Below, piece by piece: positions 7,500 through 16,361 of a stretch of DNA of 33,816 nt. Source of the stretch: Muribaculaceae bacterium. Its GTDB lineage: Bacteria; Bacteroidota; Bacteroidia; Bacteroidales; Muribaculaceae. Under the pieces are notes generated by a model. It was not told the origin of the DNA, did not search any database, and was given only the letters and a program-made list of their open reading frames with translations. Position 1 is the stretch's first letter. Every line of letters begins with the position of its first letter. Location: NCBI GenBank assembly GCA_017505535.1, contig JAFVPD010000032.1, positions 1 to 33,816 on the forward strand, written 5' to 3'. The position numbers and the translations under genes were made by a program.

Positions 7500-7946
7500 T
7501 TGAAAAAGATATTACCACATATTAGTTTGATTGTATTGCTGGTGTTTGCCATAACATCGGTGTTGCAATATCATCACCATGATTGTGACGGGAGGATATA
7601 TATCCATTTGACAACGTTAGATGATATTGTGATAGGTAATGGTGGTAATGCTATTGAACATTGTAGGCATAATCACAAATGTGAATCGGCTCATCATCAC
7701 AGCCATGATGGTCATGAAGATGACGCAACGTGCTCAATGCATTTGGGCGAGTATAAGGGCTCGGAAATGGATTGTGATGCGACAGAGGACTCTCCCACTA
7801 CCCTACTTGATTGGGCAATAGATAATTGTGAAGAAAGAAGTTGCACACAACAATGCATAACAAGTGTAGTTAATGCAGAACAATCTGATGCAGATAGAGC
7901 GATATATAAAAACGTCGGATTATTGAGAGCTCCACCCATTGCATGA
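7500..7946 (+). CDS. Histidine/cysteine-rich exported protein of the metal efflux operon
   Basis: 148 residues with an N-terminal hydrophobic segment (residues 5-22, LPHISLIVLLVFAITSVL), either a signal peptide or a membrane anchor. A metal-binding-like stretch follows, with YHHHDC, EHCRHNHKCESAHHHSHDGH and further cysteines. The start must be the TTG at 7500: an in-frame TGA lies 7 bases upstream and no ATG occurs before residue 80. It is the first gene of a four-gene operon and probably binds or delivers metal in the periplasm. Small His-rich proteins ahead of RND cation pumps are common in Bacteroidetes; the exact role is unproven. The 91-bp gap to the next gene contains a 6-bp hairpin at 7987-8001. 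Confidence 0.75.
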   Translation: MKKILPHISLIVLLVFAITSVLQYHHHDCDGRIYIHLTTLDDIVIGNGGNAIEHCRHNHKCESAHHHSHDGHEDDATCSMHLGEYKGSEMDCDATEDSPTTLLDWAIDNCEERSCTQQCITSVVNAEQSDADRAIYKNVGLLRAPPIA

Positions 7947-8037
7947 TTAAATAATAAACCCATCAGGGTATGGGGACATTTGCCAGATGCCTTAAAGGCA
8001 TAGAATTGATGTCTAATTATTTAAAATGCAATAAATT

Positions 8038-9174
8038 ATGAAATTTAATAAGCTATATTTTATTGGTGTATTATGTACTTTGGTAGGTTGTGCACCATCG
8101 GCTCAAGATGACGGATTGGGCCATCATCACCATGATCATGCATCGCATGGTTCGACCAGTGATGAAATCGTATTAAAACCGGCCGATGCAGAGCGATTTG
8201 GCGTATATACGCAAATGGTAAAGCCTCAGCAGTTTAATGAGGTTGTGAAAGTGTCGGGTCAGATAGTATCAGAGCCAAGTAACGAGTCGGTGGTATCGGC
8301 TCAATCATCGGGAATTGTATCGTTTGTAAATGGAGTCGTAGAGGGCCGAGACGTAGCAAAAGGCAGTGTATTGGCCACAGTATCAGCCAAAGGAATGGTT
8401 GGTGGCGATGCAAATGAGTCGGCTAAAATAGCATATGAGGCCGCCAAACGAGAATTGGAACGAATCACACCGTTGCACAAAGATGGAATTGTGACCACAA
8501 AAGACTACAATGCCGCAAAACAATTATATGAGCAAGCGCAAGCTGCGTATAATGCAAACAGTGGTTGTGGAAGTACAGCTGTGGCTGCAACGTCGGGAGT
8601 GATAACACAATTGTTGGTGAAACAGGGAGAATATGTTGAAGCAGGCAGTCCTATAGCTACCATTTCGGGAAATGTGAGATTGACGTTGCGAGCAGATCTT
8701 CCTGAGAAATATTATAACTTGTTGTCAACAATAACAACCGCAAATTTTCGCACGTCATATTCGCCTGAAGTAATATCACTTTCAGAGTTGAATGGAAAAA
8801 AAGTGTCAACTTCAAGTGTTGCGGCTTCGTCGCAACCAGGTTATATCCCGGTATATTTCACGTTTGATAATAACGGAATGGCAGTTCCCGGAGCGTTTGT
8901 GGAAGTGTATTTGATCGGGTCAACCCGCAATAATGTTATAGTGTTGCCAATCGACGCCGTTACCGAGCAACAAGGAAAGTTCTATGTATATGTGAAACTT
9001 GATGAAGAGTGTTATGAAAAGCGTTTGGTGACACTCGGACAGACCAATGGTGGCGAGGTTGAAATCCTAAGCGGTCTCAGTAGAAAAGATGAGGTTGTAT
9101 CACGAGGAGCAATAATCGTGAAATTGGCCGAGGCAAGTGGAGTTGTTCCAGAAGGTCACAGCCACAACCACTAA
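8038..9174 (+). CDS. RND efflux periplasmic adaptor lipoprotein, CzcB/CusB type
   Basis: Membrane fusion protein linking the inner-membrane pump to the outer-membrane channel. 378 residues. The signal ends in a lipobox (TLVGC, Cys18), followed at once by a His cluster (GHHHHDHASHG). A barrel-sandwich/lipoyl half (VVSAQSSGIVSFVNGVVEGRDVAKGS), an alpha hairpin (ITPLHKDGIVTTKDYNAAK) and the second lipoyl half (TSGVITQLLVKQGEYVEAGSP) follow in the expected order, then beta-barrel and membrane-proximal domains. Located 18 bases before the pump gene. Homologues export divalent cations or Cu/Ag; the substrate here is not determined. No standard symbol is given because CzcB and CusB cannot be told apart. 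Confidence 0.9.
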   Translation: MKFNKLYFIGVLCTLVGCAPSAQDDGLGHHHHDHASHGSTSDEIVLKPADAERFGVYTQMVKPQQFNEVVKVSGQIVSEPSNESVVSAQSSGIVSFVNGVVEGRDVAKGSVLATVSAKGMVGGDANESAKIAYEAAKRELERITPLHKDGIVTTKDYNAAKQLYEQAQAAYNANSGCGSTAVAATSGVITQLLVKQGEYVEAGSPIATISGNVRLTLRADLPEKYYNLLSTITTANFRTSYSPEVISLSELNGKKVSTSSVAASSQPGYIPVYFTFDNNGMAVPGAFVEVYLIGSTRNNVIVLPIDAVTEQQGKFYVYVKLDEECYEKRLVTLGQTNGGEVEILSGLSRKDEVVSRGAIIVKLAEASGVVPEGHSHNH

Positions 9175-9192
9175 AAGAGAAAGGAGGTTTCT

Positions 9193-12100
9193 ATGCTAAA
9201 TAGGATCATACATTTTTCTCTATTAAATAGAGTTATAATTCTCATTTTGTCGGGCTTGTTGGTGTTGGCCGGAGTATATGTGTTAACACGAACAGAAGTC
9301 GATATATTTCCCGACTTGAATGCTCCGACAGTAGTTGTAATGACCGAGGCTCCCGGCTATGCGCCAGAAGAGGTTGAGCAGTTGGTTACATTTCCGATAG
9401 AAACATCGGTTAATGGTGCTACCGATGTTAGAAGAGTGCGTTCGTCATCTGCAACCGGTTTTTCAATAGTGTGGGTAGAGTTTGATTGGGGAACAGATAT
9501 TTACCGAGCCCGTCAAATTGTGTCGGAACGTTTGGTTAATTTGGCCGAAACGTTTCCACCGGGAGTGAACTCCCCTACTTTGGGACCGCAATCGTCGATA
9601 TTGGGCGAAATAATGATTATTGGATTGACATCAGATTCAACTTCGATGAGTGATGTCCGTTCGATTGCCGATAGATTGATACGCCCTCGATTATTATCAA
9701 TAGGTGGCGTGTCGCAGGTGGCAGTTATCGGGGGTGATATCAAAGAGTATCAAATTCAAATATCACCAGAGCGTATGCGTCATTATAACGTTACGCTTGA
9801 TGAAGTGATGGAGAGTGTCTCGTTGCTCAATAACAATGCAACGGGAGGCGTATTGTATGAATATGGCAACGAATATATCATCAAAGGTGATATAACAACG
9901 ACATCAACCGAAGAGATTGGTAAATCGGTCGTTAGAAGTAATTCTGACGGAATTGTTTTGGTTGAAGATATTGCAACTGTGAAGATTGGGAATAAGTTGC
10001 CTCGTCTTGGTGTTGCGTCGGAGAAGGCTGAGCAAGCTGTGTTGCTAACTGTAACGAAACAGCCCTCGGTGGGAACAATCGGCCTCACGGAACGAATAGA
10101 GTCGGAATTGTCAAAGATGTCAAAAAATTTGCCGGCAGATATAAATATTTCTACCGATATATTTAAGCAAAGTGACTTTATCGATAATTCAATTACCAAT
10201 TTGCAACATTCATTGATAGAGGGTTCAATTTTTGTTATAATCGTATTGTTCCTTTTCTTGATGAATACTCGCACAACAATAATTTCGTTGGTAGCATTGC
10301 CAATGTCAATTATAATTGCTGTACTTGTGTTGCATTTTATGGGATTGACAATCAATACGATGAGTCTCGGCGGTATTGCCATCGCCATAGGATCATTGGT
10401 TGATGATGCAATTGTAGATGTTGAAAACGTATATAAGCGATTACGCGAGAATAGAGCGTTGCCCGAAACGGAGCGAAGTTCAACAATCGACGTGGTGTTT
10501 AATGCCTCAAAAGAGGTGAGAATGCCAATATTGAATTCAACGTTAATAATTGTCGCAAGTTTCTTGCCCTTGTTTTTCTTGAGTGGAATTGAAGGTCGCA
10601 TGCTCATTCCATTGGGTATATCGTTCATAGTGGCCTTGGTCGCATCAACGATAGTGGCTCTGACATTAACACCTGTTTTGTGCAGTTATCTTTTGGACTC
10701 AAAAAAGACAATGCAACAAATTACGAAAGAAGCATGGGCCGCCATAAAATTGCGCGAGATGTATTCTCGAGGATTAGATTGGTGCTTTAGAAATAAAAAG
10801 TTTTTATTGGGTAGTGTCGGCTTGTTGTTTGTGGTGAGCTTAGGTATATTCTTTACCCTGGGCCGAAGCTTTTTGCCTGCATTCAATGAGGGATCGTTTA
10901 CAGTCAATGTGAGTACATTACCCGGGATATCTTTAGATGAGAGCGACAAGATAGGACGTGAGGCTGAACGCATTATTATGTCAATTCCCGAAGTTAAAAC
11001 TGTTGCTCGTAAAACAGGTCGCGCCGAACTCGATGAACACTCGTTTGGAGTGAATGTGTCGGAGATTGAAGCCCCATATGAGCTTAAAGATCGTACTCGT
11101 GGTGAAGTCGTGAAAGAGTTGCGCGAGAAACTTGCATCAATTCCCGGAGCAAATATAGAGATTGGTCAGCCTATTTCACACCGCATTGATGCAATGTTGT
11201 CGGGAACAGAGTCGCAGATAGCAATAAAACTATTTGGTGATGATTTAAATCGACTGTATCAAATAGGAAGTAAGATAAAGAACTCTATATCAAGCGTAGA
11301 AGGTGTTGTTGATATAAATATAGAGCAACAGGTTGAACGTCCGCAACTTGAAATACGCCCACGAAGAGAAATGTTGGCACGTTTTGGCATACCCATCAAT
11401 GAGTTTGCTCATTATATAAATGTAACGCTCGCAGGCGAAGTGGTATCGCAAGTATATGAGCAAGGATTGCCCTACGATGTAACAGTGCGTCTTGATGAAG
11501 ACCATCGCAATTCAATGGAGAAGATATCTAATTTGATGATTGACAGCAATGTGGGTAAAATTCCATTGAGTTATGTTGCTGACATAGTATCGGCAACCGG
11601 TCCAAACACTATCAATAGAGAGAATGTGAGCAGACGCATCATTATATCGGCAAATGTTCAAGATCGTGATTTGCGTGGCGCAGTAAACGATATTCAAGAA
11701 AAAATAGATGAAGAGATAATTCTCCCCGAGAACTATTATATAACCTATGGAGGTCAATTTGAGAGTGAAGCCGAAGCATCACGCACTTTGGCTTTAACAT
11801 CAATAGGAGCATTGGTTATTATTTTCATGTTGTTGTATCAAGAATTCAGAAACATTAATCAATCGCTCATTATATTGTTGAATATGCCGCTTGCAATGAT
11901 TGGTGGAATCTTAATTTTGCGATTAACATCAGGAGAATTGAATATCCCGGCAATTATCGGATTTATTTCGCTGTTGGGAATTACAACTCGAAATGGAATG
12001 TTGTTGATGACCCGTTATAACAATCTCAAAGAAGAAGGCATGGCATTATTAGAAAGAATTAAGCACGGCTCAGCCGATCGATTAAATCCGATAATAATGA

Positions 12101-12276
12101 CAGCATTGACATCGGCATTGGCGCTCATTCCAATTGCTGTGAGTGGCAGCGAGCCGGGCAATGAGATACAATCGCCCCTTGCGATTGTTATACTTGGCGG
12201 ATTGTTGACATCTACAATCTTGAATATATATGTAGTTCCTATCGTATATTATTTAATATATCGTAAAGAAAAATGA
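9193..12276 (+). CDS. Heavy-metal efflux RND pump, CzcA/CusA family
   Basis: Proton-driven inner-membrane exporter, 1027 residues, the family's usual length. The N-terminal membrane helix (residues 10-32) is followed by VDIFPDLNAPTVVV and the PGYAPEEVEQLVTFPIE motif typical of HME pumps. Helices TM2-TM6 lie around 340-510, TM7-TM12 around 535-560 and 865-1020. The proton-relay region in TM4 reads GGIAIAIGSLVDDAIVDVEN (Asp404, Asp405, Asp409, Glu411). This is closer to the GGIAIAIG form of CusA than to the DFG form of CzcA, but with an extra acidic residue, so the substrate (Cu/Ag or divalent ions) is open. An AGG-rich ribosome site precedes the ATG. The stop overlaps the TolC gene start by 4 bases (ATGA). 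Confidence 0.93.
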   Translation: MLNRIIHFSLLNRVIILILSGLLVLAGVYVLTRTEVDIFPDLNAPTVVVMTEAPGYAPEEVEQLVTFPIETSVNGATDVRRVRSSSATGFSIVWVEFDWGTDIYRARQIVSERLVNLAETFPPGVNSPTLGPQSSILGEIMIIGLTSDSTSMSDVRSIADRLIRPRLLSIGGVSQVAVIGGDIKEYQIQISPERMRHYNVTLDEVMESVSLLNNNATGGVLYEYGNEYIIKGDITTTSTEEIGKSVVRSNSDGIVLVEDIATVKIGNKLPRLGVASEKAEQAVLLTVTKQPSVGTIGLTERIESELSKMSKNLPADINISTDIFKQSDFIDNSITNLQHSLIEGSIFVIIVLFLFLMNTRTTIISLVALPMSIIIAVLVLHFMGLTINTMSLGGIAIAIGSLVDDAIVDVENVYKRLRENRALPETERSSTIDVVFNASKEVRMPILNSTLIIVASFLPLFFLSGIEGRMLIPLGISFIVALVASTIVALTLTPVLCSYLLDSKKTMQQITKEAWAAIKLREMYSRGLDWCFRNKKFLLGSVGLLFVVSLGIFFTLGRSFLPAFNEGSFTVNVSTLPGISLDESDKIGREAERIIMSIPEVKTVARKTGRAELDEHSFGVNVSEIEAPYELKDRTRGEVVKELREKLASIPGANIEIGQPISHRIDAMLSGTESQIAIKLFGDDLNRLYQIGSKIKNSISSVEGVVDINIEQQVERPQLEIRPRREMLARFGIPINEFAHYINVTLAGEVVSQVYEQGLPYDVTVRLDEDHRNSMEKISNLMIDSNVGKIPLSYVADIVSATGPNTINRENVSRRIIISANVQDRDLRGAVNDIQEKIDEEIILPENYYITYGGQFESEAEASRTLALTSIGALVIIFMLLYQEFRNINQSLIILLNMPLAMIGGILILRLTSGELNIPAIIGFISLLGITTRNGMLLMTRYNNLKEEGMALLERIKHGSADRLNPIIMTALTSALALIPIAVSGSEPGNEIQSPLAIVILGGLLTSTILNIYVVPIVYYLIYRKEK

Positions 12277-13460
12277 AAAGAAAAGTAATATATTTGTTGA
12301 CACTATTGTTGACTGCCATGAGTGCTGTGGCGCAAGATTATGATGCACTATTGAAACAAGTGGTAGGAAACAACACCGAACTATCATCGCTTGAGTCGGC
12401 AAATGAGAGCCAAATACAAGCGTTGCGCAGTGAAAATAATCTACCTGAAACCGGTATTGACTTAGAGCATCAATGGGGCCAAAAGAATATTGGCAACAAG
12501 TGGAGCGTGGGCATTTCTCAGGGTTTTGAATGGCCCGGAATATATGGCGCACGAAAAGACGTGGCACGAAGCGCATCAGAAGCAATGGAATATCTCAATC
12601 GCAGTAATTATCTCGAAAAAATGCTTGAGGTGAAACTATTGTTTATCGACATCGTGAATGCTCGTAAAAATCTGAGTGTCATGGAGCAGGTGTGCGATTA
12701 TATGTCACAACTCAAGACCAAGTATCACGATGGATTTAAACAAGGCGAAGTGAGCATCTTAGATGTAAATAAAATCGATATAGAGCACGTGGCTGTTTCG
12801 CGTCGATGCAATGAGTTGAGAATTCAACTTGGAGTGTTGCAAAATTCGCTCAAGACATTAAATGGGGGAAAAGATTGCAGCGAAATCATATTAATGCTTG
12901 ATTCTTATCCCGAAGATGTGATTTTGAGTGAAGATGCCTATGAAACAATGATAAAGCAAAACGATCCGCAATTGAAGTATAATTCAAGCATGTTGCAATC
13001 CCAATCGGCCGCAGTGAGAGTTGCCCGAATGGGCAATCTTCCCGGATTTACGTTGGGATATATGCACGTAAATGAGCTTGGAAGTCATTTCAACGGGTTG
13101 AAAATAGGGATTTCACTACCATTGTTCTCAAATCGACACAAATCAAAGGCCGCTGAGGCGTTGCGCGAGTCGATTGATTATGAGCAATCAACACTTGAAA
13201 TAGCAAAGTTTTCAACGATGTATAGCAACAGAGCTAAGGCCGTAAAGCTATATTCTGAAGTAGAAGACTATAGAGGCGTGTTTGAGAAGAGTGATAATTT
13301 GGCATTGCTCAAAAAAGCTCTTGACGGCGGAGAAATTACTTTGTTGACCTATCTGCAGGAGGTGAATTATTTCCTTGAGGCTCAACGCGATTATATGAAT
13401 TTGGTATATGAGTATCACTATACCTTGGCTCAACTCAATAAATATTGTTTGTTGAAATAG
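12273..13460 (+). CDS. TolC-family outer membrane efflux protein, CzcC/CusC-like
   Basis: Outer-membrane channel of the tripartite metal pump. 395 residues with a cleavable signal (hydrophobic residues 6-18, then AVAQD). Two long helical repeats contain TolC-family features: an N-terminal SANESQIQALRSENNLPETG segment (split: ANESQIQALRSE and NLPETGIDLE), a repeat with YHDGFKQGEVSILDVNKIDIE, and the second with LKKALDGGEITLLTYLQEVNYFLEAQ. The start codon overlaps the pump stop (ATGA), showing translational coupling. It is the last gene of the operon and is followed by a terminator. Confidence 0.9.
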   Translation: MKRKVIYLLTLLLTAMSAVAQDYDALLKQVVGNNTELSSLESANESQIQALRSENNLPETGIDLEHQWGQKNIGNKWSVGISQGFEWPGIYGARKDVARSASEAMEYLNRSNYLEKMLEVKLLFIDIVNARKNLSVMEQVCDYMSQLKTKYHDGFKQGEVSILDVNKIDIEHVAVSRRCNELRIQLGVLQNSLKTLNGGKDCSEIILMLDSYPEDVILSEDAYETMIKQNDPQLKYNSSMLQSQSAAVRVARMGNLPGFTLGYMHVNELGSHFNGLKIGISLPLFSNRHKSKAAEALRESIDYEQSTLEIAKFSTMYSNRAKAVKLYSEVEDYRGVFEKSDNLALLKKALDGGEITLLTYLQEVNYFLEAQRDYMNLVYEYHYTLAQLNKYCLLK

Positions 13461-13481
13461 AGGTTAATACTTTCGTAGAAT

Positions 13482-13520
13482 AAACAGCACTCAAGTTTTT
13501 TTCTTGGAGTGCTGTTTTTT
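13482..13520 (+). terminator. Intrinsic terminator of the efflux operon
   Basis: AAACAGCACT with the adjoining CAAG pairs with CTTG and AGTGCTGTTT (one bulged G), around a T-rich loop and followed by eight T. It lies 20 bases after the TolC stop. Confidence 0.85.
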
Positions 13521-13546
13521 TTCAAAAAAATTGTGGGGGAATGAAC

Positions 13547-13554
13547 TATTTTTG
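13547..13554 (+). promoter_or_regulatory. -7 element upstream of superoxide dismutase
   Basis: TATTTTTG matches TAnnTTTG and lies 46 bases before the ATG. No good -33 element is visible, so an alternative or activated promoter is possible. Confidence 0.45.
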
Positions 13555-13600
13555 AACGGAGTTGTTTTAATGATGTAATAACGATAAAACACTCTCAGTT

Positions 13601-14191
13601 ATGAAATACGAACTACCTCCATTACCCTACTCTTCCGATGCTTTAGAGCCGGTAATAAGTCAGGATACAATTAATTACCACTATGGGAAACATGAAAAGA
13701 CCTATATTGATAATCTCAATAACCTCATACAAGGCACAAAATATGAAGAAATGCCTCTTGAGGACATAATAAAATCGTCGGAAGGGGCATTGTTTAATAA
13801 TGCAGCACAAGCGTGGAATCATTTGTTTTATTTCTTCTCTTTTTCTCCAAATGGTGGAGGTGTACCCACCGGAGGTCTCATGGCTGCAATAAACAATCAG
13901 TTTGGGTCATTTGAAGAGTTTCAGATAGCATTTGAACAGGCCGGAGTGAAATTGTTTGGCTCGGGTTGGGTGTGGCTGTCAAAAGATGGCGATGGGCAAT
14001 TGTTTATAACCCAAGCGTCCAATGCAGCCAATCCGCTAACGCAAGGCTTGACTCCCCTACTCTGTTTTGATGTGTGGGAACATGCCTACTATCTCGATTA
14101 TCAAAATCGCAGAGCAGATGCCCTACATAATCTATGGAAGATTATAGACTGGGAGATTGTTGCTCAAAGATATCAAGAAGAAGCACTATAA
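13601..14191 (+). CDS. sodB: Iron/manganese superoxide dismutase
   Basis: Converts superoxide to peroxide and oxygen in the cytoplasm. The 196-residue length is normal. Metal ligands are visible: His27 in INYHYGKHEKTY, His in AAQAWNHLFYFF (about residue 75), and Asp and His in DVWEHAYYLDY (about residues 157 and 161). The AAQAWNH form and the ALFNNAAQ stretch are iron-type; Bacteroides enzymes of this type are often able to use either metal. It follows the efflux operon terminator but has its own upstream region, so it is probably separately controlled. Its nearness to metal export may be coincidence. Confidence 0.95.
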   Translation: MKYELPPLPYSSDALEPVISQDTINYHYGKHEKTYIDNLNNLIQGTKYEEMPLEDIIKSSEGALFNNAAQAWNHLFYFFSFSPNGGGVPTGGLMAAINNQFGSFEEFQIAFEQAGVKLFGSGWVWLSKDGDGQLFITQASNAANPLTQGLTPLLCFDVWEHAYYLDYQNRRADALHNLWKIIDWEIVAQRYQEEAL

Positions 14192-14281
14192 TCGTAAATA
14201 AGCATAATGTGATGAATGAGGATTGGGGGCTGCGTGATGCAGGTCTCTTTCTTCGTTTTTGTAGGAATAAATAGGAACGTG

Positions 14282-16315
14282 TTATTTACTTTTACGATTC
14301 AATAATTCTTCAAGATTGATAGCTTTAATTTTTTCACTGATACTATTTTGGTTAACAGAGTCCATGACATTGCTGATAAAATATGTGTCATCAGATACGA
14401 TAACAATCTCATCATATTTCTCAAGATTGGAGTATTCTATTGCTGTCGCTAACATTTGATTATCTGTATTCTCTCTATTATATCCAGCGGGAAGAAGGTT
14501 GGTATTGACGTTGTCTTTTATTGTGATTAATTGTGGCTGAGAATCTTTTTTTCGTTTTAATTGTAGCTGAGCTTTATGTGCGTTACGGTTCATATGAGCT
14601 TTGCAATCGAGCTCTTGTTCTATCGCACGAGGAATAACTACTTGGTCTGATTTAAGACTAAATTTATTAAGAATTAGAGGTTCATTCATAAAAACAGATG
14701 TATCAATGATGTACAAAGAAGTTCGTGCGATTTGAGAAGAGCGATAATTGTTAATCTTGAAATTCAAATTGTTAATATATTGAATAACACTTTGCGAAAT
14801 TTCTAATTGATTAATCGGTTCAATTTCGTTCTCGATTTCAGTTATTCGTCGTTTAATTTCTGAAATATCAGCGCTCTGTTCATAATAATCGTTTTCAATG
14901 GCTTTGATTTGGACTGAAATATTATTGAGCCATAGATTACATAGGAGTTCAATAGAATCTACAAATTCATTATATTTTGGATGTGTATTGCGATCTTTGA
15001 TTAAATCATAGACTTCGTTATATAGGTTAATATAGTGTCCAATAGTAGCAGCATTGGCGAGGTTATTATTTATTTCATATTGAGCAAATTCAAGTTTCAA
15101 AAAGTATTTGTTCAAAATAAATTCTATATATGGATCAAATAGCGCATTGAGATTATATTTAGAATATTTAGAATCATCTTGTAACAAGAAATACATCGGA
15201 ATAGAATAATTAATGCCATTATATTCAGTAACAAAGTAATTGTACATATAATATTTGTGACCTAAAATACAAAAGTCAAATGTTCGAAGACGTTTACACT
15301 GTTGATAACAAACGTTATTGTGTTCAATATATTCTTGATCAAAGTTACCGTTAATGTAGTCAACACATAGAAAATGACCATATAATTGTTCAAATTTATC
15401 TTGAAGACCTTCATTTAGATTTGGAATAGAAAAGAAGATGACATTTATGTTATTATATGATATTTCGTCATTAATACTCCTGAAAAGATCTTGTTCTGGT
15501 ATGAAATTAACACTAGTAGAATTTAAAGTTTTTAGTTGAGTTTCGATTTCACGTTGATACAACGTTTTATATATAACAGATTTTTGTTGATTAGAGAAGA
15601 AATTATCTAGAAGATAATTTTTAAGAGTACGATTTGTTTTCAAGATATTATCAATCTCGGAAATATTCTCCGTTGTCTTCAAAATGTATTCTTGGGCAAT
15701 TAAATCAAATATAATCTTGCATTTAATGTGTGCAACATAATAATTCATTTTTATTAAAGATAACGACTCTATTGACAAGTTGTTGTTGCAAATCCAAGCG
15801 TGATGTTGATTCTCAAATATGGTGTTATATTGATTGATAAGGATATTCCAATCGGTATTTATAGGGCAATTATCTTGTTCTAATTGAATAGTACTTAATA
15901 ACTCAGATTGATATTCCACGATAGAAAATTCATCGTTCCAAAGAGTCTTATTTTCAGAATAACTCTTTTGTTTTTTGCGCGTTTCATATGCGATTGCACC
16001 TTTGGGTGATAATATTATAATGTTATCTTGAAGCGAGATGAGTTCATATTCAACAAGAGAATTTAGTGCCATTTTAAAAATAGAATATTCAGACGGGTCT
16101 CTATATAGACCTTCAGATGGGTTATCAATTATATTAAAGCCCATTAAATTTCCTATTTTATCTTGGCTCATTTTGTTGTTTGAATGATATAGCAATCCAC
16201 AAATTACCAAATCAAAAGGATTCATTGGCTCAGATTCTAGGCAGTTACAAATATACTCACCTTTTGCAAAATGCCAGTCCCAATTTATATATCCTAGAGT
16301 AATATAATTATTCAT
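14282..16315 (-). CDS. Large protein with N-terminal winged-helix-like region and C-terminal PIN nuclease domain
   Basis: 677 residues. About 30-118 look like a winged helix (MSQDKIGNLMGF, then FKMALNSLVEYELISLQ and LSPKGAIAYE). The middle (120-530) is Asn- and Tyr-rich, mostly helical and not recognised. Residues 534-677 form a PIN domain: YIIDTSVFM (Asp538), IPRAIEQELD (Glu566), ENTDNQMLATA (Asp618) and IVSDD (Asp642/643) give the full set of acidic metal-binding residues, so an RNase or ssDNase is predicted. It lies 46 bp downstream of the helicase with no promoter in the gap, so the two are one operon. AT-rich, unlike the housekeeping neighbours. Probable role: the nuclease effector of a helicase-nuclease defence or RNA-control pair; this is inference. 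Confidence 0.75.
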   Translation of the reverse strand: MNNYITLGYINWDWHFAKGEYICNCLESEPMNPFDLVICGLLYHSNNKMSQDKIGNLMGFNIIDNPSEGLYRDPSEYSIFKMALNSLVEYELISLQDNIIILSPKGAIAYETRKKQKSYSENKTLWNDEFSIVEYQSELLSTIQLEQDNCPINTDWNILINQYNTIFENQHHAWICNNNLSIESLSLIKMNYYVAHIKCKIIFDLIAQEYILKTTENISEIDNILKTNRTLKNYLLDNFFSNQQKSVIYKTLYQREIETQLKTLNSTSVNFIPEQDLFRSINDEISYNNINVIFFSIPNLNEGLQDKFEQLYGHFLCVDYINGNFDQEYIEHNNVCYQQCKRLRTFDFCILGHKYYMYNYFVTEYNGINYSIPMYFLLQDDSKYSKYNLNALFDPYIEFILNKYFLKLEFAQYEINNNLANAATIGHYINLYNEVYDLIKDRNTHPKYNEFVDSIELLCNLWLNNISVQIKAIENDYYEQSADISEIKRRITEIENEIEPINQLEISQSVIQYINNLNFKINNYRSSQIARTSLYIIDTSVFMNEPLILNKFSLKSDQVVIPRAIEQELDCKAHMNRNAHKAQLQLKRKKDSQPQLITIKDNVNTNLLPAGYNRENTDNQMLATAIEYSNLEKYDEIVIVSDDTYFISNVMDSVNQNSISEKIKAINLEELLNRKSK

Positions 16316-16361
16316 ATGTAATCATCGAATTGGTTTAAAATTTTGTTAGTTGTATTTTGAG

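Noticed and set aside
9783..10628. 281-codon minus-strand frame inside the pump gene
   Set aside because: It is the antisense shadow of a strongly conserved coding sequence; residue makeup (Ser, Ile, Thr, Asn runs) is typical of a shadow.
14192..14281. CTGC/GCAG hairpin as a sodB terminator
   Set aside because: Only a 4-bp stem with no continuous T tract; too weak to call.
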